From an uncultured Bacteroidales bacterium (GTDB lineage: Bacteria; Bacteroidota; Bacteroidia; Bacteroidales; UBA932), in contig CAKUSF010000035.1 of the NCBI GenBank assembly GCA_934678915.1, positions 1 to 17,880 of the forward strand: a stretch of DNA of 17,880 nucleotides, in the 5' to 3' direction. The translations under genes were made by a program, and so were the position numbers. The notes beneath the pieces were generated by a model. It saw only the letters and a list, made by a program, of their open reading frames with translations, was not told where the DNA came from and searched no databases. Shown here piece after piece: positions 6,117 through 13,846 of the stretch; position 1 is the stretch's first letter; each line of letters starts with the position of its first letter.

Positions 6117-8939
6117 TTAATCCCAACTGAAAGTGTCAATGATGCTTCGAAGCCTGGCCATGACCCGCTTGAAGATATTTCTGCGTTCGAGAAGGCCGAC
6201 CTTTTTTCTCATTATGGCATTCTGTATGATCTCAGGCTTCTCGCGCTGAAGGTAGTCATATTCATTGAAGAAATTCTGCAACGCCTCCCTGTCTAGTCCC
6301 TCGTCATCGGCCAGACTGACGATAGCCTTCGACTTTTCCTTTGAAACATAGTCGTTCAAACGGCCTTCGAGGTCCATATTCCCATCCGCCTTGGCTCTGA
6401 TGAAGCCGCTCTTGTCATTGTCGATGTTCTGCTTGATGAAGCCGTCAATGAGCTTTGTCTTGTTGCGCATAGCGGCGTCCCTTATCATCGTGTCAAGAAT
6501 ATACTGACGTCTGGATTCGTAATCATCGCTCTCCGGATTAAGATCCTCAATGAGGGCAAGGATATACGCGACATTGATGACATCGCTGTGCAGCAGTTCA
6601 AGGCAGAAGTCTATGTCCTCAATCCTGGAATCACCATAAGGTATTTCCGGCTCAGGATCTTCCAGAGTTCCGGCCAGAGCATCGTTCCTGTCCACAACTC
6701 CGACCGTGATGTCAAGATACTTGCTCCGGAAGTCCATATATTCCTGCTCGGACATTATGAAGTACTTGTCTTCCGGTGTGTAGTCCTCGTAAATCTGTAT
6801 CTCTGTCTTTCCTTTGATGATGTCCCTGAAAGCGAGAATGAAGTCTTTTTTGTCCCGCTCGCTTTTGAGAGAGTCGATGAAAGCGGGCTCAGGGTATTTC
6901 TTCAGAAAATCAATCATCTTCTGATTGAGATCCTTACGAACTTCCTGATACGGCTTTCTGACAATATATTCATTCGGCTCATTGTTGCTGAAAAGTTTGA
7001 TCGCAGCGTCCACCTTGGATTTCAGATCGCGGAAACAGATTATCTTGCCGAACCGCTTCTTCTCGTTAAGCACGCGGTTGGTCCGGCTGAACGCCTGAAG
7101 GAGACCGTGCCACTCCAGATTCTTGTCCACATACAAGGTGTTCAGTTTCTTTGCGTCAAACCCGGTCAGGAACATACCCACGACAATCAGCAGGTCAAGA
7201 GGCTTCATATCCGGTCTGCGCTTCTTCATACGCTCGTTGATGTCATCATAATAGAGGCTGAAATGAGGGACATCGTATGCAGTGCCGAACATTCTGTTGT
7301 AGTCATCCATTATCTCCTGCAGCTTGTCGGCGGTCACTTTCTCATCCTCAAAGCCTTGTCCCATTCCGGTAAGGTTGTCATCCTGACTCTCGTTCGCCGC
7401 GTAAGTGAATATCGCGCTGATGCGGATCGACGGTTTCAGTTCCTTGAATATCCTGTAATATTCAAGGAGCATCGGGACGGACTGGACAGCGAACATCGCG
7501 TTGAACTCACCGTCAAAGGTGGAATGATTGAAGTTGTTCAGTATGAACCGCGCAATCTCCCGCATCCTTGTCTCAGACGCCAAGTCCACATCTTCCTGTC
7601 CTTTATAATATTCAACAAGGAAGCCAAGCACATTATCATCCGCTATGGCATCCTTGATCAGGTACCTATGCAGACATTTCCCGAACACTTCCGCCGTTGT
7701 ATGCTCCTGTCTGGCATTTTCCGCAAAGATCGGTGTTCCGGTAAATCCGAACATCTGGAGATTGTGAAAGAATCTGACTATATTCTTGTGGCAGTCTCCG
7801 AAGTGGGAGCGGTGACATTCATCGAATATCATCACTACCTTCTTGTCTCGTACATCCTGAAGGTGTTTGTTGTAATAGTCCTTCGTAACGGCACAGTTAA
7901 GCTTCTGAATTGTGGTGATAATGATCTTGGAATTCCCGCTCAGCCTTTTGATCAGTTCGTAGGTGTTGTCGGTACTGTCAACCGCCCCAGGCTCGAACGC
8001 TTCATATTCAGCCTGCGTCTGCGTGTCGAGGTCGTGTCTGTCCACCACGAACAGCACTTTGTCGATGCCATCGACTTCCGACACCAGTTGGGCGGCCTTG
8101 AACGAGGTCAGTGTCTTTCCAGCGCCCGTGGTATGCCAGACATATCCGTTGTCATTGGACTCCTGTACTTTCTTCAGAATCTCCTCTACTGCATAATACT
8201 GGTACGGGCGGAGCACCATCAGCATCTTGTCTCCCTCGTGAAGGACAATGTACTTGCCTATAATCTTTCCGAGAGTACATTTCGCAAGGAAATCATTAGC
8301 GAAAAGCTCAAGGTTGTTCATCGGCTCGTTATTGGGAGTTGTCCAGTTGAACGTGAACTTGTAGCCTCCGTTGGGATTGTTAGCAAAATATCTTGTGTTG
8401 ACTCCATTGGAGATGACGAAAAGTTGGATGTAGTCGAAAAGTCCGTTGAACGCCGTCTTCTGGTGCCTCTGAACCTGATTGTATGCCTGTTTCAGTTCTA
8501 CGCCCCTTTTCTTCAGTTCAATCTGCACCAATGGAAGACCGTTTATGAGAATAGTCACGTCAAAGCGGTTCTTCCTCTTAGCATCCACCGTTATCTGGTT
8601 GGCCACCTGAAACTCGTTCTTGCACCAATTCTTTGAGTCGAAGAAATTAATCCACACTCGTTCACCGTTCTCAAGTTCAAATTCCTTCAGGTCACGAAGC
8701 TTCTTGGCCTTCTCAAAACGGGTACCGCCCTCAAGATAAAGAAGAATCTTGTCAAACTCAACCTCCGTGAATGATGCGCGGCCGTGACGCTTGAGTTCAT
8801 CAATATTATGTTTCTCAAGCTGGATTTTAAAGTTGGCCTTCAATTCATTCTCATCATTGAGAACGACACGTTCATAACTGTTCTCAATCAAGGTCTTGAT
8901 CAACCCTTCCTCCAGAATCTGTTCACTTTGTACAGGCAT
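6117..8939 (-). CDS. hsdR: Type I restriction endonuclease subunit HsdR
   Basis: The motor and nuclease subunit, 940 residues from the ATG at 8939. Numbered from four residues earlier (the in-frame TTG at 8951), the N-terminal PD-(D/E)XK nuclease shows Asp131 in NRFDVTILING and Glu145-Leu-Lys147 in QIELKK. The SF2 translocase follows with HTTGAGKT (273-280), DECH (377-380) and FTGTP (403-407), then FLTGFDAKKL and QAFSRTNR of the second RecA lobe. The protein ends in a C-terminal helical assembly domain. All catalytic motifs are intact. I prefer the ATG at 8939 because it is a standard start and the predicted promoter leaves it a leader of about 20 bases. It is first in the order hsdR, hsdM, AlbA_2 gene, hsdS; the distant hsdS is the unusual part. 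The DNA is less AT-rich than hsdS. Confidence 0.96.
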   Translation of the reverse strand: MPVQSEQILEEGLIKTLIENSYERVVLNDENELKANFKIQLEKHNIDELKRHGRASFTEVEFDKILLYLEGGTRFEKAKKLRDLKEFELENGERVWINFFDSKNWCKNEFQVANQITVDAKRKNRFDVTILINGLPLVQIELKKRGVELKQAYNQVQRHQKTAFNGLFDYIQLFVISNGVNTRYFANNPNGGYKFTFNWTTPNNEPMNNLELFANDFLAKCTLGKIIGKYIVLHEGDKMLMVLRPYQYYAVEEILKKVQESNDNGYVWHTTGAGKTLTSFKAAQLVSEVDGIDKVLFVVDRHDLDTQTQAEYEAFEPGAVDSTDNTYELIKRLSGNSKIIITTIQKLNCAVTKDYYNKHLQDVRDKKVVMIFDECHRSHFGDCHKNIVRFFHNLQMFGFTGTPIFAENARQEHTTAEVFGKCLHRYLIKDAIADDNVLGFLVEYYKGQEDVDLASETRMREIARFILNNFNHSTFDGEFNAMFAVQSVPMLLEYYRIFKELKPSIRISAIFTYAANESQDDNLTGMGQGFEDEKVTADKLQEIMDDYNRMFGTAYDVPHFSLYYDDINERMKKRRPDMKPLDLLIVVGMFLTGFDAKKLNTLYVDKNLEWHGLLQAFSRTNRVLNEKKRFGKIICFRDLKSKVDAAIKLFSNNEPNEYIVRKPYQEVRKDLNQKMIDFLKKYPEPAFIDSLKSERDKKDFILAFRDIIKGKTEIQIYEDYTPEDKYFIMSEQEYMDFRSKYLDITVGVVDRNDALAGTLEDPEPEIPYGDSRIEDIDFCLELLHSDVINVAYILALIEDLNPESDDYESRRQYILDTMIRDAAMRNKTKLIDGFIKQNIDNDKSGFIRAKADGNMDLEGRLNDYVSKEKSKAIVSLADDEGLDREALQNFFNEYDYLQREKPEIIQNAIMRKKVGLLERRNIFKRVMARLRSIIDTFSWD

Positions 8940-8965
8940 ATTATATTCCAAAAGACAATATACGA

Positions 8966-8995
8966 CAAAGTTAGTAATCTCTTAGCGATATTCAA
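8966..8995 (-). promoter_or_regulatory. Predicted hsdR promoter
   Basis: Read on the minus strand, TTG (8993-8995) is followed after 19 bases by TAACTTTG (8966-8973). This is a full match to the Bacteroidota -33/-7 pattern (TTTG, 19-21 bases, TAnnTTTG, with one base short at -33). Transcription would start near 8960, about 20 bases before the hsdR ATG at 8939. It probably serves the whole hsd operon. Confidence 0.7.
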
Positions 8996-9051
8996 GTGGC
9001 ATTGCAATCATTCGCAAATTATTACGATCTTGAGAAGTGTACGAAACAGTC

Positions 9052-9088
9052 AAAAAAAGAGGAGTGACCAAATCTTGGCCACTCCTCT
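9052..9088 (-). terminator. Intrinsic terminator after the transporter gene
   Basis: In minus-strand RNA the segments 9076-9088 and 9058-9070 form a 13-bp stem (one G-U pair) with a 5-base loop, followed by seven U residues (9052-9058 as A on the plus strand). On the plus strand one pair becomes an A-C mismatch and no U-run follows, so it acts on the minus strand. It ends the SusCD-GDPD-transporter unit 26 bases after the last stop codon and separates it from the hsdR promoter. Confidence 0.9.
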
Positions 9089-9113
9089 CTTATGTTGCTC
9101 CGAATGAAGTCTT

Positions 9114-10535
9114 TTATATCTCCTGCTGCTTGCGGTGCCAGTTGAGCATCGGGAGGAGGAAGGAAATCACTGCGGCACCGAGCCAGAACCAGCTGACGTA
9201 GGTGAAATCGTGCTTGGTCACGGTCTCGCCAAGCTTGTTCACGACATCGATGGTGTTGTTGTCCAAAAGGAGACCGGAGACTATGTTCTGAAGGCCTGCG
9301 GCTGCGTAGGAGGCAACACCCACGATGCCGAGGGCGGCACCGGAGGCCTTTCTAGGAACAAGGTCAATTGCCATCAGTCCACCGATGAAACTGATCAGCA
9401 CACCGATAGCGATACCGAAAAGAACCATCGAGAGGATGAGCGTGAAATGGCTTCCGTCTCCGAACAGGAAGAGGTAGAGAGAAATGGCCTCAAGGATTCC
9501 AGCGGTGAATGCAGGGTATTTCCTATCCCCTTTGAAAACCTTGTCGGACAGCCAGCCTGAGAACACGGTTCCAAGCACTCCGAAGATCGGGTTGATGCCG
9601 ATGATCGCAGCAGCAGCTTTAAGGTCATATTCATAAGTCTCCTGAAGGAAGATTGTGCCCCATTCGTTGATGGCGTAGCGGCTCATGTACATGAAGGCGC
9701 TGGAAAGGGCCAGAATCCACACTCCGGGGTTGCGAAGGACTGCTTTCTGGATTCTGCGGGTCTCAGCGGCCCTAGCCTCGGCAGACTCGGAGGATTCTTC
9801 ATTTACAGTCTTCTTAGTCTCCTCTCCCGAAAGCTCCTCAATGGACGGAAGTCCCTTGCTCTCAGGCGTGTCGTGAAGCCAAAACAGAATCAGAAGCACT
9901 CCCAGAAGGCCGGCACAGGCAGCTCCGAAGAAGCCCCATTTCCAACCGAAAGCAGCGACAATGGAGCCAACGAATATGAACGAGAGGCCCTCACCGATGT
10001 TGTGCGAGGCACTGAAAAAGCCATAATAAGTGCCGCGTATTCGCAGAGGGAACCATCTTGAAAGGGTGACAATGGAAGGCGGAGCACCCATGGACTGCGC
10101 CCAACCGTTCATGCCCCACATGATGGCAAACACAATGAATATCACCGAACTGCCAATACCTGCATTCACAGCCGTGGCACCAAGGACTCCCATGATGAGG
10201 TTTGCAGCGGATGACAGAACCAGTCCAGTGGCCATGAACCTTTTGACATTCGAGCCATCGGCCAGAAAACCATTGACGAACTTGCCCACAGCGTAGGTCC
10301 AGTAGAGACATGCTCCAATGATACCGAGCTGAGTTGCATTAAGAAGCCCTGCATCTATCAAAGGCTGCTTCATCACGCCCATCGACATCCGGCACACGTA
10401 GTAGAGTGCGTAGCCGAAAGTGATGGCGATAAAAGACTGGAAGCGGGAGCGTTTCCAAACTTTGTCAGTGTCCCTAGGCTCGACCTTGAATGAAGAAGGA
10501 TCGCTTATTCTGAAAAAATCAAGAAATGAAGCCAT
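9114..10535 (-). CDS. Organophosphate:phosphate antiporter family transporter (GlpT/UhpT-like)
   Basis: A 473-residue major facilitator protein with about 12 membrane segments, in the organophosphate:phosphate antiporter (OPA) family. It keeps the substrate-site residues known from E. coli GlpT: Arg49 in YYVCRMSMG (GlpT Arg45), His178 in SASHNIGEG (GlpT His165) and Arg286 in MYMSRYAINEW (GlpT Arg269). It also has the family segments FVNGFLADGSN (87-96) and GWLSDKVFKGDR. A charged loop (about 225-265) divides the halves. OPA carriers exchange inorganic phosphate for glycerol-3-phosphate or sugar phosphates across the inner membrane. The gene lies 28 bases after a glycerophosphodiester phosphodiesterase gene, which argues for glycerol-3-phosphate as substrate, though hexose phosphate cannot be excluded. 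It is the last gene of its operon. The leader holds two copies of ATGAATAT in tandem and no clear Shine-Dalgarno. Confidence 0.88.
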   Translation of the reverse strand: MASFLDFFRISDPSSFKVEPRDTDKVWKRSRFQSFIAITFGYALYYVCRMSMGVMKQPLIDAGLLNATQLGIIGACLYWTYAVGKFVNGFLADGSNVKRFMATGLVLSSAANLIMGVLGATAVNAGIGSSVIFIVFAIMWGMNGWAQSMGAPPSIVTLSRWFPLRIRGTYYGFFSASHNIGEGLSFIFVGSIVAAFGWKWGFFGAACAGLLGVLLILFWLHDTPESKGLPSIEELSGEETKKTVNEESSESAEARAAETRRIQKAVLRNPGVWILALSSAFMYMSRYAINEWGTIFLQETYEYDLKAAAAIIGINPIFGVLGTVFSGWLSDKVFKGDRKYPAFTAGILEAISLYLFLFGDGSHFTLILSMVLFGIAIGVLISFIGGLMAIDLVPRKASGAALGIVGVASYAAAGLQNIVSGLLLDNNTIDVVNKLGETVTKHDFTYVSWFWLGAAVISFLLPMLNWHRKQQEI

Positions 10536-10563
10536 TATTCATGAATATTATGAATATCAAACA

Positions 10564-11502
10564 CTAATCATGCAATCCCCTGCTGCGAAGGTACCCAAGC
10601 AGCTGCTCCGGACGATCTGTCTGGATAAGAGACGCACCATAGCCAATGATCTGGTCATAGATCTTTGCCGGATCACCGCAGTCGAAAGCCTTGTCATCGT
10701 CAAGGTAGCCACAGAGGCTTCCCCAGATGGTGTTGATCCAGAGTTTTGAGCCTGAATCCAGAATCTTCTTGAAACAGTCCTTGACCTCCGGGGTCATCTT
10801 GTTCCAACAGATTTCGTAGGCAAGAGGCACGGTGCCTGTGCTCATATATTCATTAAACAGCTTCGTGCCTCCTTTCTGGAAGTTCACTATCGGCATGTAC
10901 ATCATGTTATGCTCGTGTGCGGCCAATTTGGCCTTGACCTCAGCGAGTGGCTTGTTGCCTTTGATTAGGATCTGGTCAGTGACTCCAAGTTCCTCTGTCA
11001 GGGCGAGGACCAAATCATAATATTCATACCCCTGATCCACATTCACGCAGATGCGGTCCTTGCAGCATTCCAGAGCTTCACGGAGCGTGCAGATATGCAG
11101 AGAGTCAGTAGCCACACCGTGGGCGCGTTTCAGTCGGAATTTCTTTAATTCATCCAAAGTGTAGTCGCTCACGAGACCTTTGCCGGTCGTGCAGCGGTCA
11201 ATCGTCTTGTCATGCGAAAGAACTAGCACACTATCCTTTGTGAGTTTGAGGTCAAGTTCCATGATGTCAGCCCCCATCCTGATGATGGACTCGATGGCAG
11301 GGATGGAATTTTCCGGATAGTTACGCCAATCGCCTCTATGACAGGCCACCACGACATACTTCGAATGAGGGTCGTGCATCTGAGCAACGATCATCTCCGC
11401 CCTGTTGGGATATTTGAACTGATCGACCACGCTCTTTTTCGCGGTGCCACAAGAACAAAGGCACACGGCAACGGTGATAAGGCAGATAAGTCTTGCTTTC
11501 AT
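10564..11502 (-). CDS. Lipoprotein glycerophosphodiester phosphodiesterase
   Basis: A 312-residue GDPD-family enzyme that splits glycerophosphodiesters into glycerol-3-phosphate and an alcohol. The family motifs are clear: His55-Arg56 in CHRGDWRNYPENS, Glu82 and Asp84 in IMELDLKLTKD, and His97 in LSHDKTIDRCT, all in a TIM-barrel layout that ends with ASLIQTDRPEQLL. I chose the ATG at 11502 because it directly begins a lipoprotein signal (MKARLICLITVAVCLCSC) with lipobox LCSC and lipidated Cys18; an upstream in-frame start at 11529 would add nine residues before it. The enzyme would therefore be anchored in a membrane facing the periplasm. It lies 34 bases after the sigma factor gene and 28 bases before the transporter gene that could carry its product. 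The substrate head group is unknown. Confidence 0.93.
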   Translation of the reverse strand: MKARLICLITVAVCLCSCGTAKKSVVDQFKYPNRAEMIVAQMHDPHSKYVVVACHRGDWRNYPENSIPAIESIIRMGADIMELDLKLTKDSVLVLSHDKTIDRCTTGKGLVSDYTLDELKKFRLKRAHGVATDSLHICTLREALECCKDRICVNVDQGYEYYDLVLALTEELGVTDQILIKGNKPLAEVKAKLAAHEHNMMYMPIVNFQKGGTKLFNEYMSTGTVPLAYEICWNKMTPEVKDCFKKILDSGSKLWINTIWGSLCGYLDDDKAFDCGDPAKIYDQIIGYGASLIQTDRPEQLLGYLRSRGLHD

Positions 11503-11536
11503 ATATTCATTAGATTTTAAAATAATCATTCAATGC

Positions 11537-12064
11537 TTAAAGAAGTTTCCTTAATTCAGCGAGGGCGCACGAGATGTGGTATTGCACCGTCTTTGGGCTT
11601 ATCATCAGAGTGTCGGCTATCTCCTGATAAGTTTTGTGCTCGTAACGATTCATCCTGAAGATTGTCTTTCTCAGCACAGACATGCCTTCAATTGCCTCGT
11701 CAATGCTACGGAGCAACTCCACTGTGTCAACCTGCAACGATGGTTCGTACTGTTCCGTCCCCACACTAGCCGACACTTTACGGTACCGATTGCGCACTTC
11801 CTTACGCTTGATAAGATTCAGGACAGCGTTGTGTGTCATACTGAACAGGTAAGACTTGAGAGAGTCTATCTCGCAGAGACTTTCGCGTGAGTTCCAGATT
11901 TTTAGGAACAAATCCTGCGTGATGTCCTCCGCTTCAGATGCATTCTGCAACATACTGAACGCAAAATTGCGGATGCGTCCAGCATACAGAACATAGAGGA
12001 TGCCAAGAGCTTTGACATCCCCTCCTGCTATCTGCTCAAGTAATTGCCTATCTTCATTAAGCAT
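11537..12064 (-). CDS. ECF-type RNA polymerase sigma factor
   Basis: A 175-residue sigma-70 family protein of the extracytoplasmic function group. Region 2 spans about residues 10-76 with the -10-binding segment EDITQDLFLKIW (46-57) and SYLFSMTHNAVLNLIKR. Region 4 spans about 118-172 with the helix-turn-helix KTYQEIADTLMISPKTVQYH. This is the Bacteroidota type often tied to SusCD loci. I prefer the ATG at 12064 (preceded by AGGGAAA) over a GTG at 12094 that would overlap the upstream gene. It sits inside the operon, 23 bases after the DUF6528-type lipoprotein gene and 34 before the GDPD gene. No FecR-like anti-sigma gene is adjacent, which is unusual for a SusCD-linked ECF factor. It may activate its own operon, but that is inference. 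Confidence 0.92.
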   Translation of the reverse strand: MLNEDRQLLEQIAGGDVKALGILYVLYAGRIRNFAFSMLQNASEAEDITQDLFLKIWNSRESLCEIDSLKSYLFSMTHNAVLNLIKRKEVRNRYRKVSASVGTEQYEPSLQVDTVELLRSIDEAIEGMSVLRKTIFRMNRYEHKTYQEIADTLMISPKTVQYHISCALAELRKLL

Positions 12065-12087
12065 TTTCCCTGAAATATAGTGATAAT

Positions 12088-13788
12088 TTACCACTTTCTG
12101 ACACGTACCTTGTACATGTCGATGTCAACGTTGATGATTCTGTCCGGAGTTGAAGCCCCAATGTTCTTGCTGTAACGAATCTTGTGAGAAGACCAACTCT
12201 CTTCTCCCTCAGGAATGGTTGCGTCCGTGTACCAAACTTCTCCGGTCGCAGCATTATAGTTCAGAGACTTGATGGCTGTCGAACTGGAGAACAAAGGCAT
12301 CTCAGTGAACTCCTCAGTCTCGACATTGAACAGGTAAGCACGGTTTCCCGCAACTGAGATCGTGTTGTCATCCACACGATAGATGTCATGAAGTCCAGAC
12401 TTCGGAGTCTTGATGCTCTTGACAAGTTCGAAGGAAGGCTTATCTGTGCCAAGACCATTGATTTTAAACACCTTGATAACATCACCACCAGCAGCATAGA
12501 GCACGTTCCTCTTGTAGTCCCAGACAAGGCCATGTCCAGAGTAAAGGTCTGCACTTGCCAGAACCACCTCAGACTTTTCGGAATAGTAAAGCTGAACTTT
12601 GTTGTGATTGGCAGTCGAACCTGTAGAAGTGGCGACAGCGATGTAGCCTCCGGGAAGATATTCAGCGGAATGCGCGTTAGGCACAGCCGTGGCGTGGAAG
12701 AGCATCTTTGATGTGGAATAGTCCAAAAGGGCGCACCATCCGTACGAACTGGTCAGCAGCAACTTGCTTCCGTTGTCCACAAACTTGCACTCGTCAAGAT
12801 GGTCGCATCTTTTGGCATCGAGTCCCAGATCCTTGGCAGCAGATTTCGCGTCCCACTGCCAGACAATAGCTTCCTTGTAGGAATTTTTAGCAACCGTGGC
12901 GTTGATGACAAACACATGATTGTCTCCACAGAACACAAGCTCGGTCGATTTATCTTCGGCTATTGTCTCAGTGCTGATTCTCTCTCCAGCCTCAAGAACG
13001 ATCTCATTATTGGTCGAAGATGTGATTGTCTGGCCGGAAGAAGTGGTGATTTTAGCCGAAAATCCTCTGGATAGAGTGACAGGAGCACAATAGACTGGAA
13101 TAAACACTGCATTTGAACGGCAGTCAACTGGTTTGGCTGGAGTCATTTTGACCGAAGCCGAACTTGCAGTGAAAGTTCCCTCTGTGAAATCAGCGATGAC
13201 CTCTCCTGCAATGCTTTCACCTCCATTTGCAGTCAGTTCCAAAGATGCCACATCATAATCACCCTTCGCCACGTTCACGAACAACATGCAGCCGGCAGGC
13301 TTCAGGTTGAACTTGCAGCCTTCGTAGGAACTCACTTTGGCGTTCACAACGTCCAGCATGACAGGAACTTCAGTCCCGTTTTGCTCGGTAGGAATAGAAT
13401 ACCTCACTTGCCCCCCGGCCAAACGCACTTCAGCATCAGCAGGATACCAACTCAAAACCTGAGTCTCAAGCCTTGAAGCCTGAACATTGAAGAGGAACAA
13501 CGAAGAATTGCTCCCCGGAAGAATCGGAGCAGCCTCAGTCTTCTTGGCTGTTCCGTCCGGCTCAAGCATTATCACACCTTTATCATCAGCATTCCAAGAT
13601 GGAGAGACAACGGCCCCCGCAGTCTTGTAATCTTTGCTCGCCTCATAGTACGACCCCAAAGTTATCTTGGCCTTGACCGCAAGGTCCTTTATTTCAGAGT
13701 CGCCTTCCTCTGAACATGAGTTGCCGACACACATAGCAAGCGCGGCCAACACCATGGAAATAAATTTTATCTTATTCATTTTCTTCAT
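12088..13788 (-). CDS. Surface lipoprotein: fimbrillin-like domain and DUF6528-type propeller
   Basis: A 566-residue secreted protein. A signal peptide (MKKMNKIKFISMVLAALAMC..) precedes a lipidation cysteine, probably Cys25, followed by SEEGD; acidic residues at this place mark surface export in Bacteroidota. Residues about 35-275 look like a fimbrillin-like beta-sandwich (SPSWNADDKGVIML at 62-75, LELTANGGESIAGEV). From about 283 a beta-propeller begins that resembles DUF6528 proteins (VFCGDNHVFVIN, IVWQWD, NAHSAEYLPGGYIAVATSTG). The function of the propeller family is not established. Its place after SusD and the FN3-PQQ lipoprotein is that of a surface substrate-binding protein. Nothing catalytic was recognised. 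The gene follows a 58-base gap that holds an RNA hairpin and lies 23 bases before the sigma factor gene. Confidence 0.8.
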   Translation of the reverse strand: MKKMNKIKFISMVLAALAMCVGNSCSEEGDSEIKDLAVKAKITLGSYYEASKDYKTAGAVVSPSWNADDKGVIMLEPDGTAKKTEAAPILPGSNSSLFLFNVQASRLETQVLSWYPADAEVRLAGGQVRYSIPTEQNGTEVPVMLDVVNAKVSSYEGCKFNLKPAGCMLFVNVAKGDYDVASLELTANGGESIAGEVIADFTEGTFTASSASVKMTPAKPVDCRSNAVFIPVYCAPVTLSRGFSAKITTSSGQTITSSTNNEIVLEAGERISTETIAEDKSTELVFCGDNHVFVINATVAKNSYKEAIVWQWDAKSAAKDLGLDAKRCDHLDECKFVDNGSKLLLTSSYGWCALLDYSTSKMLFHATAVPNAHSAEYLPGGYIAVATSTGSTANHNKVQLYYSEKSEVVLASADLYSGHGLVWDYKRNVLYAAGGDVIKVFKINGLGTDKPSFELVKSIKTPKSGLHDIYRVDDNTISVAGNRAYLFNVETEEFTEMPLFSSSTAIKSLNYNAATGEVWYTDATIPEGEESWSSHKIRYSKNIGASTPDRIINVDIDMYKVRVRKW

Positions 13789-13805
13789 CTTTAATGAATA
13801 TTCCC

Positions 13806-13837
13806 GCCTGACCGCAGGTTCAATCCCACGACCAGGC
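13806..13837 (-). promoter_or_regulatory. Intercistronic RNA hairpin between the two lipoprotein genes
   Basis: In minus-strand RNA, 13837-13825 pairs with 13818-13806 over 13 bp (nine Watson-Crick and four G-U pairs) around the 6-base loop AUUGAA. On the plus strand the four G-U pairs become A-C mismatches, so the fold belongs to the operon transcript. No U-run follows, so it is not a standard terminator. It may stabilise the upstream mRNA, mark a processing site or lower downstream expression. Confidence 0.65.
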
Positions 13838-13846
13838 CGGAAATGA

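Noticed and set aside
6588..8636. Long open frame (682 codons) on the plus strand opposite hsdR
   Set aside because: It lies wholly antisense to hsdR, whose motifs are all intact. The translation shows no recognisable domain and has the biased composition expected of a mirror frame.
8940..8951. Earlier TTG start of hsdR (four extra residues)
   Set aside because: The ATG at 8939 is a standard start and fits the promoter distance; the TTG has no ribosome-binding signal in front.
8784..9107. Plus-strand open frame of 107 codons across the hsdR start and the intergenic gap
   Set aside because: It runs through the hsdR N-terminus, the hsdR promoter and the terminator stem, and shows no protein family features.
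13806..13837. Hairpin between the lipoprotein genes as a terminator
   Set aside because: No U-run follows the stem; the downstream gene begins 17 bases later, so an mRNA stability or processing role is more likely.
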